Assembly: GCA_013286235.1 (NCBI GenBank)
Contig: JABDGE010000007.1
Location: 1 to 64,000, forward strand
Direction: 5' to 3'
DNA: 64,000 bases
Source: Bacteroidota bacterium
Lineage (GTDB): Bacteria > Bacteroidota > Bacteroidia > Sphingobacteriales > Sphingobacteriaceae
How positions within the stretch are numbered: position 1 is the first letter of the stretch; each line of letters opens with the position of its first letter. Position numbers and translations under genes: made by a program. Shown in pieces: positions 18,701 through 27,709 of this stretch. The notes under the pieces were generated by a model. That model did not search any database and was not told where the DNA came from. It saw only the letters and a list, made by a program, of their open reading frames with translations.

Positions 18701-18893
18701 GCGTTGCCACGGTTTGCTCGACCGTTACGGCGTCGGCGCCGACGTATGAGCCGGTTATTTGTACCGTCGGCGGCGTGATTTCGGGATATTGGCCAATTGG
18801 CAGGTTGGTGATAGAGAGAATCCCAACCACCACAATTACGACGGAGATGACTATTGCCGTAACCGGTCTTCGTATAAAGGTATCTGCGATCAT
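15714..18893 (-). CDS. RND efflux pump, inner-membrane subunit (HAE1/AcrB family)
   Basis: A 1059 aa proton-driven exporter of the AcrB/MexB type, normal length. It shows the opening FIRRPVTAIVISVVIVVVGI, the paired aspartates of the proton relay in GIVVDDAIVVVEAV, and the matching lysine in LAAKNAILIVEFAKERVDRG. Duplicated porter domains lie between helix sets. It is the last gene of a TolC-adaptor-pump operon, 27 bp after the adaptor. Convergence with the pigment locus makes an export role for its product possible but unproven; multidrug efflux is the default. Confidence 0.96.
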   Translation of the reverse strand: MIADTFIRRPVTAIVISVVIVVVGILSITNLPIGQYPEITPPTVQITGSYVGADAVTVEQTVATPIEVQVNGTPGMTYLQSNSTSNGQMTMTANFEVGTDINIAALDVQNRVGIATPALPQDVQRLGIIVRKRNPSILMLVAMFSPKGTHDVTFMDNYTNIFVKDAITRTKGVGDVFTRADDFSMRIWLKPDKLAAFGMTAADVVNALNQQNAQVAAGVVGVPPQEKAQAFEYSVLVQGRLSTPQEFANVIVKTTPNNGAVVHLKDVARVELGKFNYSGNSFVDGKRASYLLVYQAPNSNALETAENVYATMDDLKKSFPADVDYVVPFESITVVKVSVSEVVKTLLIALVLVIVVVFLFLQSWRTTLIPVLAIPVSIIGTFIFFIPLHFTINTLTLFGFVLAIGIVVDDAIVVVEAVQHYMDESGMSPKEATIHAMADISAPVIAIALILAAVFVPVGFIPGIVGRLYQQFAITIAISVLISAFVALSLTPALCTLILRRHKIDAKSRGLNWFFFRFNEWFGRFTSRYTKGVDRSIKGFPLIIVILVCVIVGTAFLFKNKPTGFIPLEDDGRIYVTYDLPEASSTQRTVAVLHQMMSQLDSIPGILHYAALGGLNAVSFASKSNSATIFVQLKQWDERTTPDLQIGAIIANIQKRLARFKEASVVAIQPPAIPGLGSTGGFSFILEQKQAGGDLNAFQKTLRTFLDTINKRPEISRAFSFFTASTPAYQLTVDREKAEKLGIAVSDINAALQTYMGSTYVNDLTLYGRTFHVLAQADTNYRTQIQDIGQYYVRNQAGMMVPLSVLTSYKLIENAPLISHYNLFRSAEIDGGTKPGYSSGDALTALKEVADGTLPQGFGYEFSGLSREEILSGSKSVYIFMLSIGFVFLFLAALYESWSVPFSVLLAVPLGAFGAILFLSFNTTIANNIYAQIGLITLIGLAAKNAILIVEFAKERVDRGMELEKAVLDAVRIRLRPILMTSLAFIFGVMPLVVATGAGAQARKTIGLTVMGGMLAATSLAIFIVPVLFYVITRIAYGKEKLAEMQKNYKPEVGDGPEV

Positions 18894-18920
18894 ACTGTTG
18901 TCTGTTCTGAAAATTCGCTT

Positions 18921-20093
18921 TTACTTAGGCTGTGCAGGCCGCGTTTTTGCCTGTACACCTGCCGGCGGTGTGCTTTTTTCCCCATTACCCGCAGTTGCCG
19001 CAGGGTTGCCCAGAGTTATCTTACCACCGTCGCGCAAACGCTGAAAACCATCCGTGATAACTTTATCGCCTGCCTCGATCCCCGACATCACCACTACATT
19101 TGTCCCTATGCGCGGGCCTAATTTTACTTTATGCTGTTTGGCGATCGTATCCAGCGAAACAAACACAAAAAACTCACCCATCTGCTCGGTGACCGCTTTA
19201 GCAGGTATTTGCACCCGTTGCCCCGATTCGCTGTTTAAAACTTCCAGTACGCAGCTCATCCCGTCCTTTAACTGGTCGTTATCATTTTCAAATTGTATGC
19301 GTACTTTAATAGTTCCCGTGCCGCTGGCTACTCCCCTGTCAATTGCCAGCACCTTGCCGTGCTGGCTATATTCCGCGCCATCAGGCAACTGCAGCCTGAA
19401 GGTGGAGTCGGTGTTGTGCTGCTGGAGTTTATAAAACCGGTTGATATCCTCTTCATTGATCACCACGTCAACGCCTATCGGATGCTCACTTGATATCGTG
19501 TTCAAAAGCGTGGTGCCTGGTGTTACCTGGGCGCCCATCCGCACCTGCGAAATGCCGATCCGGCCGGTAAAAGGCGCGGTGATTATCGAATAGGAAAGAT
19601 CAGTCTTAGCCGACAGTATAGCAGCTTTAGCGACGGCTACCTGGGCTTTACTGCTCTCGTAATCGGCCTGGGCCTGGTCAACAGTCTGGCGGGCAACTGC
19701 GTCGTTTTGCAACAGCATGGTATACCTGTCGATGTCTTTCTGGGCCTTGACAAGATTTGCATTGGCGCTTTGGAGGTTCGCCTCGGCCTGCTGGTAAGCG
19801 GCCTCGTACTTGCGGCGGTCAATTTCGTAAAGCTCTTTGCCCTGGGAGACTACATCACCGTCCTTAAAAAATATGCCCGTAATAAAACCAGCCACTTCGC
19901 TCCGCAGCTCTGTCGTGTTGACCGCTACTACCGTCCCCTGGTATTGGTCGTAGTAAATAGCCTCGGCTACCTTAGCAGTGGCAACGCTCACCGGCGTCGG
20001 CGGCAGGGCGACAGGCGTTTTTGGCTGTTGATGGCATGATGCAGCGACTAATAACAACAGCGGGCCGGAAAGAAATATATTTCTTGCTCTCAT
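18921..20093 (-). CDS. RND periplasmic adaptor (membrane fusion protein), lipoprotein
   Basis: A 390 aa AcrA/MexA-type protein linking pump and outer-membrane channel. A lipobox LLLLVAASC places it on the inner membrane. A lipoyl half (YDQYQGTVVAVNTTELR), an alpha-hairpin of about 70 residues (QAEANLQSANANLVKAQKD onward), beta-barrel and membrane-proximal domains follow. The C-terminus is rich in Pro/Ala. It lies 8 bp after the TolC-type gene. Confidence 0.94.
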   Translation of the reverse strand: MRARNIFLSGPLLLLVAASCHQQPKTPVALPPTPVSVATAKVAEAIYYDQYQGTVVAVNTTELRSEVAGFITGIFFKDGDVVSQGKELYEIDRRKYEAAYQQAEANLQSANANLVKAQKDIDRYTMLLQNDAVARQTVDQAQADYESSKAQVAVAKAAILSAKTDLSYSIITAPFTGRIGISQVRMGAQVTPGTTLLNTISSEHPIGVDVVINEEDINRFYKLQQHNTDSTFRLQLPDGAEYSQHGKVLAIDRGVASGTGTIKVRIQFENDNDQLKDGMSCVLEVLNSESGQRVQIPAKAVTEQMGEFFVFVSLDTIAKQHKVKLGPRIGTNVVVMSGIEAGDKVITDGFQRLRDGGKITLGNPAATAGNGEKSTPPAGVQAKTRPAQPK

Positions 20094-20101
20094 AGTCTGA
20101 T

Positions 20102-21427
20102 TTAGGGGACGTTTAATGTTCCAAGCGCTTTTTCAAGGTCGATCTTGCTCGAAAGCAATTGAAAGAGCGCATTATAGTAATTCAATTCAGCAGTGCGGAG
20201 ATCCGACTGCGCTACAATCACATCGAGGTAGGTTTTTATACCCTCGCGGTATTGAAAGCTAACCACCTTGTACACATCTTTGGCCAGGCCTACGTTTTCT
20301 TTCAGCAGGCGCCAGTTGGTATAATTACTCTTGTAAGCCGCCAGCGCCTGTACATATTCGGTGTTGATGGTATTTTCGGTATTTTCAATATCAAGGTCTG
20401 TCCGGTCAACTTGTAAACGGGCCTTGCTCAGGTTTTGCAGGCGTTTGGTACCTGTAAAAATCGGTATATTGAGCGACAACCCGGCATAAGCATTTGGGAT
20501 TGATGAATTATATAAGGTAGAAATGTTATTACCGAGAAAATACCATGTGTAGTTGCCCTGGGCCGACAATGAGGGCAGGAACCCCCATTTGTAATAGCTT
20601 ACGTTCAAATTTTCAAGGTTCTTTTGTGTACCGAGTAGTTTGTATTCTATCCGGTTATTGACATCCAGCGCTTGCAGCGTATCGATAGTCGATTCAGTTT
20701 CGTAACGTGTGCTGTCATAGGACAGCGTTAGGTTGCGGGTCCGCGATATCCCCATGATCTGCTTCAGGTAAGCCAGTTTGCTGTTGATGGCCTCGGCGGT
20801 TTCCTTGCGGCTGGCCAGCGAATTATTTAACGAGATGGTGGCCTGTTTATAGTCTGTTTTATCAACCACACCCGCCTGGTAGCGGCTATAGGCATCTTTC
20901 AGGCTTCGTTGCAGCCGTACCACATCCTCATTTAATATGTCAAGCTGTTTTTGTGATAGCAGCACGTCGAAAAATGCCTTGCTGACATCCGACACCACGT
21001 TGATCTGGCTGCTGATGGTGTTTTGCTTATAATAAAGGCGGGAATATTTAGCCGCCTTAGCAGCCTCAATCACGTCGTTATCATAAATCACCTGGTTCAG
21101 CTGCAAACCAAGGGCCGAATATTCGGACAGGTCCGCGCCTGAGGCCAATGCGGCAGGATCGGCTTCAGCAGCGGCTGGGAGGCCTTTAAAATAATGCTGG
21201 TAAACGTCGGCACTGCTCACCTGAGGGAGCCAGTCGGCCAGTCCTATCCTGATGTTTTTTTCATTTATTTGCTCGTCAATGGTTGCCTGGCGTACGGCGG
21301 GTTGGTTCCTTAACGCGTAGGTCACACAGTCTTTCAAGGTAACAGCGGTGTCGGCGGTTTGCGCGAGCAGAACCCCCGGAGAAGCCGCGAAAAGAATGGC
21401 TATAAAAAAGTGTAAAGTTTTCCTCAT
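20102..21427 (-). CDS. TolC-family outer-membrane efflux protein
   Basis: A 441 aa protein with a signal peptide (FFIAILFAASPGVLLAQ) and two repeats of the OEP fold. The first begins TVTLKDCVTYALRNQPAVRQ and the second includes FQYREGIKTYLDVIVAQSDLRTAELNYYNALF. It forms the exit duct for the adaptor and pump encoded downstream. Having the channel gene first is common in Bacteroidota RND operons. The promoter must lie in the AT-rich stretch shared with the divergent spt gene. Confidence 0.94.
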   Translation of the reverse strand: MRKTLHFFIAILFAASPGVLLAQTADTAVTLKDCVTYALRNQPAVRQATIDEQINEKNIRIGLADWLPQVSSADVYQHYFKGLPAAAEADPAALASGADLSEYSALGLQLNQVIYDNDVIEAAKAAKYSRLYYKQNTISSQINVVSDVSKAFFDVLLSQKQLDILNEDVVRLQRSLKDAYSRYQAGVVDKTDYKQATISLNNSLASRKETAEAINSKLAYLKQIMGISRTRNLTLSYDSTRYETESTIDTLQALDVNNRIEYKLLGTQKNLENLNVSYYKWGFLPSLSAQGNYTWYFLGNNISTLYNSSIPNAYAGLSLNIPIFTGTKRLQNLSKARLQVDRTDLDIENTENTINTEYVQALAAYKSNYTNWRLLKENVGLAKDVYKVVSFQYREGIKTYLDVIVAQSDLRTAELNYYNALFQLLSSKIDLEKALGTLNVP

Positions 21428-22980
<1,553 letters not shown>

Positions 22981-23023
22981 ACCGGTCCCCTTTTTGGCGG
23001 ACGCACTTATAAACAAAAAATAG

Positions 23024-23075
23024 AATAGCTAAACACGACGGGCATTGCTTTTTCCCGTCCTGTTTAGCTATTTTT
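23024..23075 (+). terminator. Strong Rho-independent terminator after spt
   Basis: A 19-bp stem with one mismatch (AATAGCTAAACACGACGGG / CCCGTCCTGTTTAGCTATT), a 11-nt loop and a TTTTT tail. It separates spt from the next gene by an attenuator-like signal only 22 bp before that gene's ATG. Confidence 0.85.
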
Positions 23076-23096
23076 AAATCTACGGCACCATACTTC

Positions 23097-24215
23097 ATGA
23101 AAAAAATTATTTCTGTCAATACTAAAAAGGAACTCGAAGCATTCATTGATTTTCCCCACGATCTTTATAAGGACGATCCGAACTATGTTCCAGAATTATT
23201 CATTGCCCAACGAGACCTTTTAACTACCCATCCTTTTCACAAGCACAATTCGCTGCAGGCTTTTTTGGCTTATGATGACGGTAAGGTAACAGGCAGGATT
23301 GCGGCCATAATGAACAATGCCCACAATGAATTTAATAAGGTAAACGATGGCTTTTGGGGATTTTTTGATTGCGTCAACGACCAGGAAACAGCCAATATGC
23401 TTTTTGATACGGCCGACAAATGGCTAAAGGGCAAGGGCGTAGACCAAAAATTTATCGGGCCTGTAAATTTCTCAACCAATGAAGCCTGCGGCCTGCTGGT
23501 CAAAGGATTTGATAGTCCGCCAGTGTTGATGATGACCTACAATTACCCCTACTACATCGATTTAATTGAAAATGCTGGCTTCAAAAAGCAGATAGACATG
23601 ATCGCCTGGCACTGGGAAGGAGAAAGCTACAGCGACCGCTCGGTGAAACTGCTCGACAGGTTATTGGAGCGGTTAAAGCGGAGTGGCGTAGTTATCCGTA
23701 AGGTAAACCTTAAAAAATTTAAGGAAGAAGCGGCCAGGCTGCGCGAGGTTTACAATTCGGCCTGGGATCAAAATACAGGTTTCGTGCCGTTAACCGATGA
23801 TGAATTCGACTACTTAGCCAAGGACCTTAAGCTGATTTTGGATACGGATTTCGCACTTGTTGCCGAACACGAGGGAAAGCTGGTAGGCTTTGGGATAGCC
23901 CTGCCCAATTATAATGAGATATTCAAAACCATTAAAAGAGGCCGGCTGCTGCCAACCGGCATATTAAAGCTGCTGTTTAATAAAAAGAAAATAAAAGGCA
24001 TCCGTATTTACGCCCTGGGCGTGATAGACGGTTATCGTAAAATGGGCATCGAGGCCTGTTTGTACGCTACTATTATAAAAGAGTACAAGCGAAAGGGCTA
24101 TACCAATGCCGAAGCGGGTTGGACACTTGAGAATAATACGCTGATCAACGAAGCCATCAAAGCCATTAACGGCGATCCTTACAAAACGTACCGGCTGTAC
24201 GAAAAGCAGATATGA
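23097..24215 (+). CDS. Large GNAT-superfamily N-acyltransferase (YghO-like), candidate sphingoid N-acyltransferase
   Basis: A 372 aa protein longer than simple acetyltransferases. The N-terminal half starts VNTKKELEAFIDFPHDLYKDDPNYVPEL. The C-terminal GNAT core has GVIDGYRKMGIEACLYATIIKEYKRKGYTNAEAGWTLENN, with the acyl-CoA loop RKMGIEA. It sits between spt and a reductase and overlaps the latter by 4 nt (ATGA). The missing step here is N-acylation of sphinganine. From memory, a bacterial ceramide synthase of GNAT-like type was reported in Caulobacter, so this gene is a reasonable candidate. That role is inferred from context. Confidence 0.75.
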   Translation: MKKIISVNTKKELEAFIDFPHDLYKDDPNYVPELFIAQRDLLTTHPFHKHNSLQAFLAYDDGKVTGRIAAIMNNAHNEFNKVNDGFWGFFDCVNDQETANMLFDTADKWLKGKGVDQKFIGPVNFSTNEACGLLVKGFDSPPVLMMTYNYPYYIDLIENAGFKKQIDMIAWHWEGESYSDRSVKLLDRLLERLKRSGVVIRKVNLKKFKEEAARLREVYNSAWDQNTGFVPLTDDEFDYLAKDLKLILDTDFALVAEHEGKLVGFGIALPNYNEIFKTIKRGRLLPTGILKLLFNKKKIKGIRIYALGVIDGYRKMGIEACLYATIIKEYKRKGYTNAEAGWTLENNTLINEAIKAINGDPYKTYRLYEKQI

Positions 24216-25198
24216 AGGAACGATTACTGATCACCGGGGCGAGTGGTTTTATCGGGTACCATTTAATTGAAGAAGCTTTAAAAAACAACCTGGAGGTATA
24301 CGCTGCGGTGAGAAAAAGCAGCAGGACCGATCATTTGTCGGGTTTTAACATTAACTACACTTTTCCCGATTTTACCAGTATCCGTGCTCTTAAAGAAGAA
24401 CTGGCAAAAAACAAATACGACTATGTTATTCATGCAGCGGGCATTACAAAGGCCCTGTCACAACAGGAATATAACGACATTAATGCCGGCTACACCCATA
24501 ACCTGGCGGCCGCGGCGCTGGAAAGCGGAACAAAACTCAAAAAGTTTGTGTTGATTGGCAGCCTTGCGGCAGTAGGGCCGCTTAACAACATCGACAGTAT
24601 TATCGACGGGCACACCATCCCCCACCCCGTAACAGCTTATGGTAAAAGCAAACTAAAGGCCGAAGATGAGCTTAAAGCGATCCGTGGCTTAAATTATACC
24701 ATTTTAAGGCCGACAGGCGTGTATGGGCCGCGGGATAAGGATATTTTTATTTTTTTTAAACAGGTCGCCAGGGGTATTGAACCCTATATCGGCCGTATGG
24801 ATCAAAAATTCAGCTTTTTGTATGTAACCGACCTGGCAAGGGCGGCCGTCCACTCGCTTTATCACGGGGGTCAAAAAACATATACGCTGTCGGACGGAAA
24901 GGCATACGACCGTTATGCATTAGCTACTTACATCAAAGATGCGCTGGAAGTTAAAACTGTAAAATTTCATTTACCGGTAAACTTTGTAAAAAGTATAGCC
25001 TACCTTTCCCAAAAATACAGTTCTTTGAGCAATAAAGCAGCAACGCTGAACGTGGAAAAGCTAAATGAACTGATGGCTGTGAACTGGGATTGTGATATTG
25101 AACCCGCCATAGCCGATCTCGGTTTTTCGCCGGAATATGATTTGGCAGCCGGCGTCGCCGAAACAATTAAATGGTATAAAACAAATAAATGGCTTTAG
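24212..25198 (+). CDS. NAD-dependent epimerase/dehydratase family reductase, candidate 3-ketosphinganine/ceramide reductase
   Basis: A 328 aa extended SDR with the cofactor motif ITGASGFIGYHL at the N-terminus and the catalytic tyrosine/lysine in YGKSKLKAEDEL. It is translationally coupled to the GNAT gene and followed by inositol-phosphate synthase. In bacterial sphingolipid pathways a reductase of this superfamily reduces the 3-keto group, so this is the best candidate in the locus. Sugar-nucleotide epimerase activity remains a less likely alternative, since no sugar genes adjoin. Confidence 0.82.
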   Translation: MKERLLITGASGFIGYHLIEEALKNNLEVYAAVRKSSRTDHLSGFNINYTFPDFTSIRALKEELAKNKYDYVIHAAGITKALSQQEYNDINAGYTHNLAAAALESGTKLKKFVLIGSLAAVGPLNNIDSIIDGHTIPHPVTAYGKSKLKAEDELKAIRGLNYTILRPTGVYGPRDKDIFIFFKQVARGIEPYIGRMDQKFSFLYVTDLARAAVHSLYHGGQKTYTLSDGKAYDRYALATYIKDALEVKTVKFHLPVNFVKSIAYLSQKYSSLSNKAATLNVEKLNELMAVNWDCDIEPAIADLGFSPEYDLAAGVAETIKWYKTNKWL

Positions 25199-25222
25199 CC
25201 TGCACAACAATATATTGTAATT

Positions 25223-26545
25223 ATGAAGACTACTATTCAACCTGCTGATGGCAAACTGGGTATACTGATACCCGGATTAGGCGCCGTAGCAACAACCCTG
25301 ATAGCCGGAGTTGAGGCGGTAAAAAAGGGATTATCGCAGCCAATAGGTTCGTTAACGCAAATGGGCAATATCCGCCTGGGCAAACGGACGGAAAACAGGT
25401 TTCCAAAAGTAAAGGACTTTGTTCCGCTGGCAGATCTGAACAGCATCGTTTTTGGCGGCTGGGACGTTTATTCAGACAACGTTTACGAAGCCGCGATGAA
25501 AGCCAAGGTGCTCGAGCCCGGCTTACTGAATGCGGTAAAGGCCGAACTGGAAGTTGTGGTGCCCATGAAGGCCGCTTTCGACAAAAACTACGCGAAGAAC
25601 CTAATTGCAACCCATATTAAGACGGGAACCCGGTATGAGCTTGCGCAAGCGGTAATGAATGATATCCTAACCTTTAAGGAGACACATGGCTGCGACAGGA
25701 TCGTACTGATCTGGTGCGGATCAACGGAGATCTATTATGAGGCTTCGGATATCCATCAAAGCCTCGAACAATTTGAACAGGCCCTGGCGGATGATGATAA
25801 GCGGATCTCTCCCAGCATGATCTATGCCTATTCAGCTTTAAAACTGGGCATTCCGTTTGCAAATGGCGCGCCGAATCTTACGGTTGATATTCCGGCGATG
25901 ATAGAACTGGCTAAATTAACCGACACGCCAATTGCAGGTAAGGATTTTAAAACCGGTCAAACGTTAATGAAAACTATACTTGCCCCGGGCCTTGCCGCGC
26001 GTTCGCTGGGGGTTAGGGGCTGGTTCAGCACCAATATTTTGGGTAACCGCGATGGCCTTGTGCTTGACGACCCCGACAATTTCAAAACAAAAGAAGTATC
26101 TAAATTGGGTGTTTTGGAAGATATTTTGAGGCCCGACGCCAACCCGGAGCTGTATGGAGACCTGTATCATAAAATCCGCATCGATTATTATCCGCCGCAT
26201 GGCGATAACAAGGAAAGCTGGGACAACATTGATATTTTTGGCTGGCTTGGTTATAAAATGCAGATCAAGATCAACTTCCTTTGCCGGGATTCCATTTTGG
26301 CAGCGCCTATAGCCCTTGACCTTGCCCTGTTTTCGGATCTTGCTAAACGGGCCGGTTTAAGCGGTATACAGGAATGGCTGTCGTTCTATCTCAAATCGCC
26401 TCAAACAGCTCCTGGCCTCCGTCCTGAAAACGACATTTTTAAGCAATTGATCAAACTCCAGAATACCCTGAGGCATTTGATGGGTGAAGACCTGATCACT
26501 CACCTCGGACTGGATTACTACCAGGAACTGGTGGATGCATTGTAA
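25223..26545 (+). CDS. ino1: myo-Inositol-1-phosphate synthase
   Basis: A 440 aa NAD-dependent isomerase converting glucose 6-phosphate to inositol 3-phosphate. It shows the N-terminal nucleotide-binding stretch GILIPGLGAVATTLIAGV and the family motifs NGAPNLTVDIPAM, AGKDFKTGQTLMKT and STNILGNRDGLVL, with the catalytic lysines in the latter half. The gene lies 24 bp behind the reductase. Its presence with a CDP-alcohol phosphotransferase and a PgpA-type phosphatase is what turns this locus from plain sphingolipid synthesis into inositol-lipid synthesis. Confidence 0.92.
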   Translation: MKTTIQPADGKLGILIPGLGAVATTLIAGVEAVKKGLSQPIGSLTQMGNIRLGKRTENRFPKVKDFVPLADLNSIVFGGWDVYSDNVYEAAMKAKVLEPGLLNAVKAELEVVVPMKAAFDKNYAKNLIATHIKTGTRYELAQAVMNDILTFKETHGCDRIVLIWCGSTEIYYEASDIHQSLEQFEQALADDDKRISPSMIYAYSALKLGIPFANGAPNLTVDIPAMIELAKLTDTPIAGKDFKTGQTLMKTILAPGLAARSLGVRGWFSTNILGNRDGLVLDDPDNFKTKEVSKLGVLEDILRPDANPELYGDLYHKIRIDYYPPHGDNKESWDNIDIFGWLGYKMQIKINFLCRDSILAAPIALDLALFSDLAKRAGLSGIQEWLSFYLKSPQTAPGLRPENDIFKQLIKLQNTLRHLMGEDLITHLGLDYYQELVDAL

Positions 26546-26957
26546 TATTTAGGTGGAAGTCGGGAAGTCCGGAAGATGGAAGGAATGCGGAAGGCGGTCC
26601 CGATAGCTATCGGGACCGGAAGAAGCTGCGAGGGAGGTTTCGGCTAAAATAACGGTTTCAAAATCAATTTAATTTTTAACCACGGAGAGCGCTGAGAATG
26701 CACGGAGAACACAGGGGCTTTTGTCCCTTTACCCCTCCTAAGCTCCCCTAAATTTAGGGGAGGAGTGTTTTTCTTTAGCTTTAGTGTCATTCTGACCCAA
26801 ACATAGGAGAGCGCTGAGAATGCACGGAGAACACAGGGAAGAAATGGACAAACTATTAAGACTCTGTGGCCTCGGTGCCTCCTCCGTGAGCTCTGTGGTA
26901 AAACTTTAAAGCATTAAATTATACAGAAGGGCTCTTGAAACGAACGCGTAAATAAAA
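26546..26957. repeat. Intergenic repeat cluster
   Basis: About 410 bp without a gene. It holds the 24-bp perfect palindrome CGGTCCCGATAGCTATCGGGACCG at 26595-26618. It also has two copies of GAGAGCGCTGAGAATGCACG (about 26685 and 26808) with GAGAACACAGG, and the inverted counterpart CTCTGTGGCCTCGGTGCCTC near 26863. The last pieces form arms of a long imperfect stem. Confidence 0.75.
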
Positions 26958-27410
26958 ATGCTTTTTCATAAGATATTTTCGTCCGTCTTCGGGATAGGCT
27001 ACATCAAAGGCGGCGGCACTATAGCTGCCGCCTTTTGCTGTATTTGCTGGTACATGGCATGGTCGGGCGGCTCCCCCCCCGCTGCGTTATCGATCGTTGT
27101 CACAATTGTAATAACCCTGGCCGGGGTCTGGTCCTCCTCGGTTGTAGAAACTATATGGGGTAAGGACCCGTCAAAGGTTGTTATCGACGAAGTTTCCGGC
27201 ATGTGTGCGGGACTTCTTTTTTTACCGGTAAGTGTTAAATATTTGTTAATTGCATTTATTTTATTCAGATTGTTCGACATCGTTAAGCCGCTATACATCA
27301 GCCGGTTGGAGCTGTGGCCAAAAGGCTGGGGAATAATGTTCGATGATGTGCTCGCAGGTGTCTATACTAATATACTACTGCAGGCCGTTGTTTGGTTTAA
27401 GTTGTTTTGA
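26958..27410 (+). CDS. PgpA-family phosphatidylglycerophosphatase, probable phosphatidylinositol-phosphate phosphatase
   Basis: A 150 aa inner-membrane phosphatase of the PgpA family with KDPSKVVIDEVSGM near residue 75 and FRLFDIVKPLY after it, plus four hydrophobic segments. PgpA normally dephosphorylates phosphatidylglycerophosphate. Next to ino1 and a CDP-alcohol phosphotransferase it more likely acts on phosphatidylinositol phosphate, as described for an inositol-lipid cluster of Bacteroides. The lipid assignment is inferred; the family assignment is clear. A 299-bp AT-rich gap without features precedes the next gene. Confidence 0.88.
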   Translation: MLFHKIFSSVFGIGYIKGGGTIAAAFCCICWYMAWSGGSPPAALSIVVTIVITLAGVWSSSVVETIWGKDPSKVVIDEVSGMCAGLLFLPVSVKYLLIAFILFRLFDIVKPLYISRLELWPKGWGIMFDDVLAGVYTNILLQAVVWFKLF

Positions 27411-27709
27411 TTTTAATGTCGTTTTAATGTTTTAACTGGTTTGTTGGGATTTTTGACTTTTTGACCACATTAGCCAATTGGTTTTTTTTTAGCTTTGAGC
27501 CCTGTTTAAACAAGACTAAAACAGTAAATAGAAATTATTTTTTAGTTGATTTACAGCGCTTTATGTTCAAATACCAACAAAATTGAGTGCCTTGCTTTTA
27601 CAAAAGGCAGTTTTATTAGTCTGATACAGACTTTAAAACAATTTATACCCCTATTTGCTGATACTAATGTTGCTAACGATTGATGAAAAATTGTACTTGC
27701 CGCGCTTAA

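Noticed and set aside
16118-18749. Many plus-strand and minus-strand ORFs within the RND pump gene
   Set aside because: Shadow frames of a single clear 1059-aa gene.
15714-21427. RND operon as a proven part of the pigment locus
   Set aside because: Only convergent position supports it; a hairpin separates the two, and general efflux is the simpler view.
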